Below are positions 1 through 6,740 of a stretch of DNA of 13,873 bases, piece by piece. This stretch comes from Gammaproteobacteria bacterium (lineage in GTDB: Bacteria > Pseudomonadota > Gammaproteobacteria > SURF-13): contig JAMDBH010000080.1 of assembly GCA_023487615.1 (NCBI GenBank), positions 1-13,873 of the forward strand, in the 5' to 3' direction. A program made the translations under genes and the position numbers. The notes beneath the pieces are model-generated. The model was not told where the DNA came from. It was given only the letters and a program-made list of their open reading frames with translations, and did not search any database. Positions within the stretch are counted from its first letter, which is position 1, and each line of letters opens with the position of its first letter.

Positions 1-335
1 TCGCCCCCGACCTCAGCATCGCGCCGCCAGCGCGCCCGGCCTTGGAGCTGGTCGTTCAGGGCCAGCCGGATATCCGCGTGGTGGCGCGGCGGCAGCGCAG
101 CGCCTATCAACGCAGTTTGGTGAACTGGTACCGCACGCCGGCCGCCATGCAGCTCGATCATCTGCACGGTGCCGTGCACCTGGTGCAGGTGGGTCACGCA
201 AAAACGCATCTGGGCGCTGTCATGTGGGTTGATCACAAAGGCCTCGAGGGCGTGCCGCGCCTCGGCGAGACTCTGATCTATCTCGCCCTTGACCCATTTC
301 AGGGTGCCGTAATCAATGAGCGCGGCGGGATTCAT
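1..335 (-). CDS. chpA: ChpA (Pil-Chp hybrid histidine kinase), N-terminal fragment, partial and rearranged
   Basis: Start of the large CheA-like hybrid kinase of the type IV pilus chemosensory system. The first 64 codons (335 down to 144) read like the ChpA N-terminal Hpt-like domain: GTLKWVKGEIDQSLAEA, then a Phe-Val-Asn-Pro stretch, then HQVHGTVQMIELHG. The ATG at 335-333 overlaps the pilK stop as TGATG, so translation is probably coupled. Beyond HG (about base 144) the expected GAA-x-AEEME helix is absent. The frame stays open to the window edge but the residues no longer resemble ChpA, while the opposite strand of bases 3 to about 140 does. I therefore regard only 144-335 as authentic N-terminus. 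The family protein is usually around 2000 residues or more, so nearly all of it lies outside or is lost. The identity of the N-terminus is fairly secure; the state of the gene is not. Confidence 0.75.
   Translation of the reverse strand, partial: MNPAALIDYGTLKWVKGEIDQSLAEARHALEAFVINPHDSAQMRFCVTHLHQVHGTVQMIELHGGRRAVPVHQTALIGAALPPRHHADIRLALNDQLQGRARWRRDAEVGG
3..140 (+). pseudogene. Inverted internal fragment of chpA at the window edge
   Basis: Read on the plus strand in the frame of base 3, this stretch gives APDLSIAPPARPALELVVQG, then DIRVVARRQRSAYQRSLVNW and a Tyr-Arg pair. That resembles the linker plus second Hpt-like helix of ChpA proteins, where a (F/T)xPDLS motif is followed by an ARRLR-x-YQ-type helix, roughly 150-195 residues from the ChpA start. 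It faces the chpA N-terminus head to head, with a junction near 132-146, and roughly 80 intervening residues are missing. The resemblance is judged from memory of the family, not from an alignment. The likely causes are an assembly or amplification chimera at a contig end, or a true inversion with deletion. Confidence 0.5.
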
Positions 336-1231
336 CAGACACACTCCTTGGAGAGTCCGTCGGCGGCCGCCGTGCTAGAGACATGGCCATTCAGCGCCGG
401 AAGACGCCGGTAGGCAAGGGTGTTTTCAAACGTGAGCCGCTCCATACGCGGACTGGACCAATCCGTGACCTCGCCGGGACCGAGCACCAGCACCCCGCCC
501 GGCCGCAGATACTTCATCAGAACATTAAGAATATCCAGCCGGCGGGAACGATTAAAATAGATCAGCACATTCTGACAATAAATAATATCCATCTCGCCAA
601 GGGCCGCATGCCGGTCTTCCACAATGTTCATCTGACTAAAACAGACCCGTTTGCGCAGGGCCTCGCTCACCTGATATTGCTCCGGTTCTATGGGGATGAA
701 GTAGCGCTGCACAATGGTAGGGTCCATGCCGATGAACTTGCGGCGGTTATAGACGCCGTGGCGAGCGGTGGTCAGGGCCGAACGGCTGATGTCGGTAGCG
801 GTGACGCTGAGATAATACTGGACACCCAGCGAGGCGAGATGTTGATCTATGACGATGGCGAGCGAATAGGCCTCCTCGCCGGTGGCGCAGCCCATGCTCC
901 AGGCGTTCACGGACAGCCTGTCCGCGCCCTCCGCCGAGCGCGGCAGACAACGCTCCCGGATCAGGCGCAGCGATTCGGGATGCCGGAAAAAGCGCGTCTC
1001 GTGGACGGTGAGCCTGTCCACCAGGGTCGCCCACTCGACCACCCGGCCCGGCGCCGACACGATCAGATCATAGTAACTCTGATAATCCGGGCAGCCGATT
1101 TCACGCATGCGTAGCCCGATGCTGGTGACCAGAAACGACTTACGCTCTATGGGTAAACTGGTTCCCGTGCGTTGCTCCAGCAGTTCCGCCCATTGGTAAA
1201 ACTGCTTGTCGTCCATCTTGGGCAGGGTCAT
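335..1231 (-). CDS. pilK: PilK, CheR-type protein-glutamate methyltransferase
   Basis: Predicted SAM-dependent methyltransferase that methylates glutamates of the receptor PilJ, setting adaptation of the type IV pilus chemosensory pathway in the cytoplasm. The 298-residue product has the CheR layout: an N-terminal helical domain (about 10-70), the VHETRFFRH segment (76-84), SAM-binding motif I GCATGEEAYSLA (114-125), the acidic ribose-binding TATDIS (144-149), and NVLIYF (221-226) followed by LRPGGVLVLGPGE. No pentapeptide-binding extension is seen. It ends in a TGATG overlap with chpA. The chosen ATG at 1231 has no clear Shine-Dalgarno site; the next ATG (1216) has none either, so the start is uncertain by five residues. 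It is separated from pilJ by an unusually long, hairpin-rich 173-bp gap. Confidence 0.93.
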   Translation of the reverse strand: MTLPKMDDKQFYQWAELLEQRTGTSLPIERKSFLVTSIGLRMREIGCPDYQSYYDLIVSAPGRVVEWATLVDRLTVHETRFFRHPESLRLIRERCLPRSAEGADRLSVNAWSMGCATGEEAYSLAIVIDQHLASLGVQYYLSVTATDISRSALTTARHGVYNRRKFIGMDPTIVQRYFIPIEPEQYQVSEALRKRVCFSQMNIVEDRHAALGEMDIIYCQNVLIYFNRSRRLDILNVLMKYLRPGGVLVLGPGEVTDWSSPRMERLTFENTLAYRRLPALNGHVSSTAAADGLSKECV

Positions 1232-1404
1232 GGCTGGTCACAATCATTAGATACATTCATCAATCGCCCGCAGCCTGTCGCGGGCACAAAGCAATGGGGT
1301 TTCCAAAGGGGAGAGGCGCAGCTCTCGCCTTTGGTCGCCTGCGCGGTTTCACACCGCGCAGTGCGAAATTCAAATGGGTACACTCGCTCACTGGCAACGC
1401 TGGC
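1232..1404. other. pilJ-pilK intergenic region with three consecutive hairpins
   Basis: This 173-bp gap holds three inverted repeats. 1266-1285 has GCCCGC/GCGGGC arms around 8 nt. 1303-1334 has 13-nt arms CCAAAGG(G/C)GAGAG with one mismatch around about 6 nt. 1340-1360 has perfect arms TGCGCGGT/ACCGCGCA around 5 nt. None is followed by a T-tract in the transcribed (minus) direction, so they do not look like intrinsic terminators. They could set the pilJ:pilK mRNA ratio by blocking 3'-exonucleases or by partial attenuation. No ORF of note lies inside. Confidence 0.7.
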
Positions 1405-3489
1405 TTAACTTGGCAATTTGAAACCCGCGACCGACTTGCGCAGATCGTTGGCGAGATCGGCCAGGTTACCGATGGATGCCGCCGTCTCGTTGGAACCGAC
1501 CGAGGTCTGCGTCGTGACCTCCCGGATCTCGTTCATCGTGTTCGAAATGGAGGTCGCCCCGAAGGCCTGCTGGCGCGCGGTATGCGAGATGCTTTGAATC
1601 AGTCCGGCGAGCTTGCTGGAGACGCTTTCAATCTCTTTCAGCGCCGCACCCGCATCCTGCGCCAACTTCGCGCCGTTCACCACGCCCGAGGTGCTTTGCT
1701 CCATCGAGATGATCGCCTCGTTGGTGTCGGTTTGAATCGTTTTAACGAGGGCGTCAATCTGTTTGGTGGCGTTACTGGAACGCTCGGCGAGGCGCTGCAC
1801 CTCGTCGGCCACCACCGCGAAGCCGCGGCCCGCCTCGCCCGCCATGGCCGCCTGGATGGCCGCATTCAAGGCGAGAATGTTGGTTTGATCGGCGATGTCG
1901 TTAATCAACTCGACGATATCGCCGATCTCCTGTGAGCTTTCACCGAGACGCTTGATGCGCTTGGATGTCTCTTGAATCTGTTCGCGGATGTTGTCCATAC
2001 CCTGAATGGTGTTCTGCACCGCCGCGGCGCCCTTGCCGGCGATCGCCACCGAGTTTTGCGCCACTGCGGCGGACTCCGCGGCATTGGCCGAGACCTCTTC
2101 GATCGAGACCGCCATTTCATTGATCGCCGCGCTGGTGTCGGTGATCTGCTGGGCCTGGTGGTCGCTGGCCTGCGCCAGATGGATGGCCGTGGCCTGGGTC
2201 TCCTGGGCAGCCGAAGAAACATGCACGGTGATTTCGTTGATGTTGGTCACCAGGGTGCGCAAGGCGTCAATGGCGTAATTGACGGCGTCCGCGATAGCGC
2301 CGGTGATATCTTCCGTCACCGTCGCGCGTGCGGTCAGGTCACCGTCGGCGAGGTTGGCCATCTCATCCAACAGCCGCATGATGGCGGTCTGGTTACGGCG
2401 ATTTTCATCTGCGCTGACCGCCAAGCGGGCCAGTGCGTCGCGACGCAGCTTATAGCCCAGGGTGATAAGCAACACCAGCGCGAAAGCGCCCAGGATATAA
2501 CCGGTAGTGGCCGAAATCGTGCGGTTGCGCTCCAGGCCGGCATAGGCGCTCACCAGGTCAGTGGTATCCTTGAACAGCGCGTCGCTGCTTTCAAACACGT
2601 CCTTGGCGGCATCTTGCACCTTAAACAAATCCGGGAATTTTTCCAGAATAAGCAGATCGAGCTGGGTGATGGATCCGAACAGGTCGGCGATTTCATCCAG
2701 TCTCTTGCGGGCATCGGGGTCCTCGACGCGCGTGATCCCGAGCGCCTCGTTACCCGAGCGCATCCCCTCCAAGGCCGTAACAAACGCCGCTGCATCACGG
2801 CGGAATAGGTCGGCCGCCTGGGCTGCCGCCTCGGAGCCGCGTCCGCCCTGGAACACCTTGTTGACGTGCGCGGCGATCTGCTGGCTGAGCGCCACCAGAC
2901 GCCCCGCGACGGCGATATTTTCCTGCTGCGCCATCAGCCGCGTCATGGCTCTTTCACCTTCCGCCTGAGTCGCTTTCTCCACCGGCGCGCCTTTTTTGAT
3001 GAGGGCGTCCAGCAGACCCTCGGAGGCCTTGGTCAATTTGGGGCTTAGCTCGTTAATCGTCTTGACGAACTCGGTGGACGCTTTCACCAACTGCTCGTTG
3101 CTCAAGATAACATCGGCGTTGGCGCCATAGCGCTTCCACTCCTTCTCCACCTTGCCGAGCTGCGACGTCGCGGCATCGGGCGTAGGGGGCAGGCCGGTGA
3201 GGGTATTGCCGCCCTTCAGGCGCGAAACGATCTGGGCGAACTGGTCACGCGCGTCCTTCAACTGCGGGAAGGCCTCCGAACGGGTGACGGCCACCTCGGC
3301 GTTTTTGGCGATACGTTGCGACAGCACGCGCAATTCGCCGGCCAGGCTGATGTATTCCTTATCGTAGTTGGATTGCTGTCCCACATAACCGAAGTTAAAC
3401 GCCAGCAGGACAATAAAGGTGACCAAGGCGCCGATCAGGATTACCAATTCTCGGTCGCGGCCCAGTGTCTTACGAGGGTTTATTTCCAT
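1405..3489 (-). CDS. pilJ: PilJ, methyl-accepting receptor of the Pil-Chp system
   Basis: Inner-membrane chemoreceptor feeding ChpA in surface sensing and twitching control. The 694-residue product has TM1 at about 15-36, a periplasmic region of about 290 residues containing two related PilJ-type helical modules (each with an LSQ(R/Q)IA motif, at 56-61 and 201-206), TM2 at about 325-346, a HAMP-like region with MANLADGDLTARAT (377-390), and a C-terminal signalling domain. The hairpin tip IADQTNILALNAAIQAA (532-548) is followed by MAGEAGRGFAVVADEVQRL, the form I know from PilJ. The ATG has a good Shine-Dalgarno site, AGGGAG, 7 bases upstream. Length and architecture match the family. It lies 103 bp downstream of pilI, with a small GC hairpin in between. 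Confidence 0.96.
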   Translation of the reverse strand: MEINPRKTLGRDRELVILIGALVTFIVLLAFNFGYVGQQSNYDKEYISLAGELRVLSQRIAKNAEVAVTRSEAFPQLKDARDQFAQIVSRLKGGNTLTGLPPTPDAATSQLGKVEKEWKRYGANADVILSNEQLVKASTEFVKTINELSPKLTKASEGLLDALIKKGAPVEKATQAEGERAMTRLMAQQENIAVAGRLVALSQQIAAHVNKVFQGGRGSEAAAQAADLFRRDAAAFVTALEGMRSGNEALGITRVEDPDARKRLDEIADLFGSITQLDLLILEKFPDLFKVQDAAKDVFESSDALFKDTTDLVSAYAGLERNRTISATTGYILGAFALVLLITLGYKLRRDALARLAVSADENRRNQTAIMRLLDEMANLADGDLTARATVTEDITGAIADAVNYAIDALRTLVTNINEITVHVSSAAQETQATAIHLAQASDHQAQQITDTSAAINEMAVSIEEVSANAAESAAVAQNSVAIAGKGAAAVQNTIQGMDNIREQIQETSKRIKRLGESSQEIGDIVELINDIADQTNILALNAAIQAAMAGEAGRGFAVVADEVQRLAERSSNATKQIDALVKTIQTDTNEAIISMEQSTSGVVNGAKLAQDAGAALKEIESVSSKLAGLIQSISHTARQQAFGATSISNTMNEIREVTTQTSVGSNETAASIGNLADLANDLRKSVAGFKLPS

Positions 3490-3559
3490 ACATTACTCCC
3501 TGCCAACCAACGTTGTCATGTTACCTGCCAAGCGGGTAACGGTCATCAAATCACTTCGA

Positions 3560-3581
3560 GCGCCTTGGGGGCGCAATTTTT
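3560..3581. other. Small GC hairpin in the pilI-pilJ gap
   Basis: GCGCC (3560-3564) and GGCGC (3570-3574) form a 5-bp stem around TTGGG, followed on the plus strand by AATTTTT. The T-tract is on the wrong strand to terminate pilI transcription, and no plus-strand gene lies upstream. It is at most a weak structural element of the pil mRNA. The rest of the gap shows only the pilJ ribosome binding site. Confidence 0.3.
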
Positions 3582-3592
3582 AGAGATTCCCA

Positions 3593-4138
3593 TCAGGCGT
3601 TCGCCTGCAGGAAGGAGGGGCTTTGCACCAGTTTATGGGTGCTGAATATCGGCCACTGCTCCTCTCCGTGCTTATAACTGCCGCGCAAGTACTCCCTGGC
3701 GAGATTGATATCCGCCGGCGGCGCAGAGTTGTACTCCTCCTCCAGAAAATGTTTCATGCCCAGCACTTCATCCACCACCAATCCCGCGAACAGCCCCGCA
3801 TGCTGCACCACCAGGACCCGGCTACGGCGCCCTATAATCGGGGCCGGTCTGCCCAGAAACGATTGCAACGTGATAATGGGCAACAAATTGCCGCGTACGT
3901 TGGCGATGCCCTTCAGCCAGGACTTCGCCCTCGGCACCTGGGATAAACCGGGATAGGTCAGTATCTCGCGCACCTCCATCAGGGGAGCGACCAGCAACGC
4001 CTCACCCAATCTAAACGCGATGCCCGACCAGGTCTTCTTGACCTCCTCCTGGCGCGGCAGACCCATCGCATGTTGTTTACTGCGCCGATCGATATCGCGC
4101 AGTAGGGCCACAGGACTTTTAGATGCAGATTGAGTCAT
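3593..4138 (-). CDS. pilI: PilI, CheW-like coupling protein
   Basis: Cytoplasmic adaptor expected to link PilJ to the ChpA kinase. The product has 181 residues from the ATG at 4138; a TTG directly upstream (4141) could add one residue. A CheW domain spans about 36-178, with the conserved GIANVRGNLLPIITLQSFLG (77-96) and VVDEVLGMKHF (121-131). The N-terminal 35 residues are charged and lack a membrane segment. It sits 26 bp downstream of pilH. The family is typically about 178 residues, so it is full length. The last codons form a short palindrome (3594-3607, CAGGCG/CGCCTG), probably incidental. Confidence 0.93.
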   Translation of the reverse strand: MTQSASKSPVALLRDIDRRSKQHAMGLPRQEEVKKTWSGIAFRLGEALLVAPLMEVREILTYPGLSQVPRAKSWLKGIANVRGNLLPIITLQSFLGRPAPIIGRRSRVLVVQHAGLFAGLVVDEVLGMKHFLEEEYNSAPPADINLAREYLRGSYKHGEEQWPIFSTHKLVQSPSFLQANA

Positions 4139-4164
4139 CAACGCAGCCCCATTCAGTTATACCC

Positions 4165-4530
4165 TCAACTACCCAGCGCGGCCTTGATCTTATCCAGCAG
4201 TTCCGTCTCGTTCACGGGCTTGGTCACGTAATCCTTGGCGCCCTGCCGCAGCCCCCACACCCGGTCTGTTTCCTGATCCTTGGTGGTGACGATGATGATG
4301 GGGATATTGGCCGTATCCGGATTTTTGCTGATCTGACGCGTGGCCTGAAAACCGCTGATGCCGGGCAATACCACGTCCATCAGAATCAGGTCCGGTTTGA
4401 TCTCCTTGACCTTGGCGATAGCCTCTTCCCCGGTGCCGGCCGTCAACCCCTCGTGCTGATTGCGCTCCAGCAGCGTCTTCAGTACATGGGTATCGGTAGG
4501 AGAGTCATCCACTATAAGTATGCGCGCCAT
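4165..4530 (-). CDS. pilH: PilH, single-domain response regulator
   Basis: CheY-like receiver expected to be phosphorylated by ChpA and to influence pilus retraction and cAMP signalling in the Pil-Chp pathway. Its 121 residues form a complete receiver: acidic pair D8/D9 in LIVDDSPTD, phosphoacceptor D52 in LILMDVVLPG, switch threonine in VTTK (81-84), and K104 in VTKPVNETEL. There is no output domain. The position immediately downstream of pilG and the sequence LPGISGFQATRQISK mark it as PilH rather than a generic CheY. A GAGGGAAAGA sequence before the ATG provides the ribosome binding site. The 104-110 bp between pilG and pilH contain no other gene. Confidence 0.94.
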   Translation of the reverse strand: MARILIVDDSPTDTHVLKTLLERNQHEGLTAGTGEEAIAKVKEIKPDLILMDVVLPGISGFQATRQISKNPDTANIPIIIVTTKDQETDRVWGLRQGAKDYVTKPVNETELLDKIKAALGS

Positions 4531-4634
4531 TCTTTCCCTCGTCTCCTAAAATCAAGTCATTTAACCAGTAAAGCCTTGCATAGTGCTCAAATCTAAGCAA
4601 ACTGCATGCCATTATGCCTTACCCGGCGGAGTTC

Positions 4635-5024
4635 TCAATGCGGTTTGACCACATAGCGCTTGATCGCGCTGAACAGCTCTTCCTTGGTAAACGGTTTGGT
4701 GAGGTATTGCTCCGACCCCACGATGCGGCCACGGGCGCGGTCGAACAGCCCGTCCTTGCTCGACAACATGATCACCGGCGTGGTCTTGAAAAGCTGGTTG
4801 TGTTTGATGAGGGCGCAGGCCTGATAGCCATCCAGCCTCGGCATCATGATGTCTACGAAGATGATGTCGGGCCGCTGATCGGCGATCTTGGACAGGGCCT
4901 CGAAGCCGTCCACCGCGGTAATGACGTCGCAGCCGGCCTTTTTCAGCAGGGTTTCGGCGGTGCGGCGGATGGTCTTGCTGTCGTCAATGACCATGACCTT
5001 CAGGCCTGCAAACTCATTGTCCAT
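4635..5024 (-). CDS. pilG: PilG, single-domain response regulator
   Basis: CheY-like receiver expected to promote pilus extension and adenylate cyclase activation in the Pil-Chp pathway. From the ATG at 5024 it has 129 residues. D14/D15 lie in VMVIDDSKTIRRTAETLLKK, the phosphoacceptor is D58 in FVDIMMPRLDGYQ, and K110 is in YLTKPFTKEEL. A longer frame starts at an ATG at 5042 (six extra residues) but has no Shine-Dalgarno site, whereas the 5024 start has AGGGG 8 bases upstream and matches the usual PilG N-terminus. It is the first gene of the minus-strand operon, so its promoter must lie in the 5025-5324 region. Confidence 0.95.
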   Translation of the reverse strand: MDNEFAGLKVMVIDDSKTIRRTAETLLKKAGCDVITAVDGFEALSKIADQRPDIIFVDIMMPRLDGYQACALIKHNQLFKTTPVIMLSSKDGLFDRARGRIVGSEQYLTKPFTKEELFSAIKRYVVKPH

Positions 5025-5062
5025 ACTCAACGCCCCTATCATAAATAATCACCCGCCATGGT

Positions 5063-5112
5063 CGCTCCCGGCGTCCTGCCTCCCGCGACACTAGTACGTC
5101 CCTGTACGTCGC
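5063..5112. repeat. Dispersed 50-bp repeat, copy 1 (upstream of pilG)
   Basis: This 50-bp block beginning CGCTCCCGGCGTCCTGCC matches bases 12541-12590 with 4 mismatches, in the same orientation. It contains an internal inverted repeat, GTCGC ... GCGAC (5061-5089), and a direct repeat of GTACGTC at 5094-5100 and 5104-5110. It is REP- or MITE-like in size but has no obvious transposase partner here. It lies about 40 bp upstream of the pilG start, inside the pilG/gshA promoter region. Confidence 0.8.
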
Positions 5113-5190
5113 GGTCTGCTCTCGGATGCAGATAAGCGCACGCTAACCTGCCCGCCGCCGGCGCTGTATCCGCACGGCTAGAAGATCTTA

Positions 5191-5220
5191 TTGTGGTACC
5201 GCAGCACCCAGCCATATAGT
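5191..5220 (+). promoter_or_regulatory. Candidate sigma-70 promoter for gshA
   Basis: TTGTGG (5191-5196) and TATAGT (5215-5220) are separated by 18 bp and lie about 105 bp upstream of gshA. The -10 matches five of six consensus positions, the -35 only weakly. This is a sequence-only suggestion; other AT-rich hexamers nearby would also serve, including on the minus strand for pilG. Confidence 0.3.
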
Positions 5221-5262
5221 ATTATCCTAATATTTAATCGCGCGCTAGTACTTTTGCCGTTT

Positions 5263-5325
5263 ATGGAGCAGATCGCGGCGGTAGCCAATCTATTGACACT
5301 CCTGAAGTCTCTCAAGGTGACCTGA
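5263..5325 (+). CDS. Possible 20-residue leader peptide upstream of gshA
   Basis: An ATG frame encoding MEQIAAVANLLTLLKSLKVT ends at a TGA that overlaps the gshA ATG by one base (TGATG), the arrangement of translational coupling. The peptide is leucine-rich and its last codons contain the gshA ribosome binding site AAGGTGA. No Shine-Dalgarno site precedes its own ATG, and 20 codons can be open by chance, so this is a weak call. If real, it could act as a leader controlling gshA translation. Confidence 0.25.
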   Translation: MEQIAAVANLLTLLKSLKVT

Positions 5326-6629
5326 TGAAACCCGAACCGCTGCACATCGTTCCTCACCTGACCACTGCGTTGAACGGGCCGTTGCAGCACATCGAATCGC
5401 TGTTCCTCAAACACCAGGCCGGCATCGAGCGCTGGCTGCGCGGCCAGTGGCTGGAAACGCGCGCGCCGTTTTATGCCTCCGTAGATCTGCGTAACGCCGG
5501 GTTCAAACTCGCTCCGGTGGACACCAATCTGTTTCCCGCAGGCTTCAATAATCTCAATCCGGCCTTTCTGCCATTGTGCATCCAGGCGATCCAGTCCGCC
5601 ATCGAGCATACCTGCCCGCGCGCGGCCAGGGTGTTGCTGGTCCCCGAAAGTCATACCCGCAATCCGTTTTATCTGGAGAGCCTGGCCACCCTGCGGGACA
5701 TCATTCTGAAAGCCGGCTTCGAGGTACGTATCGGCTCCTTGCTGCCGAATCTTGAGAGCCCGAGCGACATTATTTTGGCATCCGGCCGGAAGCTGCGTCT
5801 GGAACCCATCGTCCGGGACGGCGACACGGTGAGCGTAGCCGGCTTCACACCCTGCATGGTGTTGCTCAACAATGACCTCTCCGAAGGTGTCCCAGCCATG
5901 CTTGAAGGACTGGAACAGCCGGTCGTCCCGCCGCTCGCCATGGGCTGGTCCAGCCGCCTCAAGTCCCAGCATTTCGAACAGTACCGCCAGGTCGTGATAG
6001 AGTTCGCCGAGTTGGTGGACATAGACCCGTGGCTGATTGACCCCTACTTCCGGCAGTGCGGCGAGATCAACTTTATGAAGCGCGAGGGTGAGGACTGTCT
6101 CGCCAAAAATGTGGACGCGCTGCTCACCACTATCCAGCACAAATATGACGAATACGGCCTCGACAAGCGTCCCTTCGTAGTGGTCAAGGCCGACGCCGGC
6201 ACCTATGGCATGGGCATCATGAGCGTCTACAGCAGCGAGCAGGTGCGGGAGTTGAACCGCAAGCAGCGCACCAAGATGGCGGCCTCCAAGGGCGGCCAGG
6301 CGGTCACCCAGGTGATCTTGCAGGAAGGGGTTTACACCTTCGAAAACTGGGGCGTAGAAGAGGCGGTCGCGGAACCGGTGGTGTACATGATAGACCACTA
6401 CGTCGTCGGCGGTTTCTACCGGGTACACAAAAATCGCGGCGTGGACGAAAACCTCAATGCGCCGGGGATGCACTTTGAGCCGCTTGCCTTTGCCCAGCCC
6501 TGTAATGCTCCCGACATGAATCAAGCACCCGACGCTGATCCGAATCGCTTCTATGCCTACGGCGTGATCGCCCGTCTGGCCCTGGTCGCGGCGGCGAGAG
6601 AGTTAGCGACTGTGAGGAATGAGGGGTGA
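5325..6629 (+). CDS. gshA: Glutamate-cysteine ligase, Acidithiobacillus ferrooxidans type
   Basis: First step of glutathione synthesis: ATP-dependent joining of glutamate and cysteine in the cytoplasm. The 434-residue product belongs to the small GshA family named after A. ferrooxidans, unrelated in sequence to E. coli GshA. Characteristic stretches are APFYASVDLRNAGFKLAPVD (47-66), then NLFPAGFNNLNPAFLPLC (68-85), and an ATP-grasp-like VVVKADAGTYGMGIMSV (285-301). The ATG has the ribosome binding site AAGGTGA close upstream. The family core ends around ARLALVAAARELA (416-428). The last residues (VRNEG) and the stop codon are written by the tandem repeat that follows. The TGA overlaps the upstream gshB GTG candidate as GTGA, so the two glutathione genes may be translationally coupled. 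Confidence 0.93.
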   Translation: MKPEPLHIVPHLTTALNGPLQHIESLFLKHQAGIERWLRGQWLETRAPFYASVDLRNAGFKLAPVDTNLFPAGFNNLNPAFLPLCIQAIQSAIEHTCPRAARVLLVPESHTRNPFYLESLATLRDIILKAGFEVRIGSLLPNLESPSDIILASGRKLRLEPIVRDGDTVSVAGFTPCMVLLNNDLSEGVPAMLEGLEQPVVPPLAMGWSSRLKSQHFEQYRQVVIEFAELVDIDPWLIDPYFRQCGEINFMKREGEDCLAKNVDALLTTIQHKYDEYGLDKRPFVVVKADAGTYGMGIMSVYSSEQVRELNRKQRTKMAASKGGQAVTQVILQEGVYTFENWGVEEAVAEPVVYMIDHYVVGGFYRVHKNRGVDENLNAPGMHFEPLAFAQPCNAPDMNQAPDADPNRFYAYGVIARLALVAAARELATVRNEG

Positions 6630-6740
6630 GAAAAACAGTAAGGAGTGAGGAGTTAGGAGTGAGGCATAGCAACACCTCACGCCTCACACCTCACTCCTCA
6701 CCGGCCGCAGGCGCCTCACTCCTCACTCCTCACGCCTCAC
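6612..6740. repeat. Array A: inverted heptamer-repeat array at gshA/gshB (GTGAGGA / TCCTCAC units)
   Basis: The left side carries GTGAGGA-type 7-mers at 6612-6632 and 6638-6665 (including variants GTAAGGA and GTTAGGA). The right side carries the inverted unit NCCTCAC four times at 6673-6700 and four more times at 6713-6740, separated by a 12-bp GC-rich block. The central arms (6645-6665 and 6680-6700) pair over 21 bp with two mismatches around 14 nt. The array covers the end of gshA and the region where the gshB start should be. It is open in the gshB frame across its whole length. Confidence 0.9.

Larger units (their letters stand above)
5025..5324. other. Divergent pilG / gshA intergenic region
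   Basis: About 300 bp between divergently transcribed operons. It contains a 50-bp dispersed repeat (5063-5112), a GC-rich middle, and an AT-rich segment (about 5212-5238) suited to promoters for either side. A good ribosome binding site, AAGGTGA, lies just before the gshA start. A 20-codon frame (5263-5325) ends in overlap with gshA. No other gene is visible; the long antisense frame that covers this region and gshA on the minus strand is a shadow. Confidence 0.7.

Noticed and set aside
1972..2808. 278-residue open frame on the plus strand opposite pilJ
   Set aside because: Antisense to the PilJ signalling and HAMP regions; no start signal or recognisable domain.
3560..3581. Intrinsic terminator on the plus strand
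   Set aside because: The stem is short and no plus-strand gene lies upstream to be terminated.
5293..5320. TTGACA at 5293-5298 as the gshA -35 element
   Set aside because: No acceptable -10 lies 16-18 bp downstream; the spacing would run into the ribosome binding site.
5178..6524. 448-residue open frame on the minus strand opposite gshA
   Set aside because: It is antisense to a clearly recognisable GshA, has no family motifs, and its His/Val/Gly/Ala-rich composition is that of a GC-rich shadow frame.
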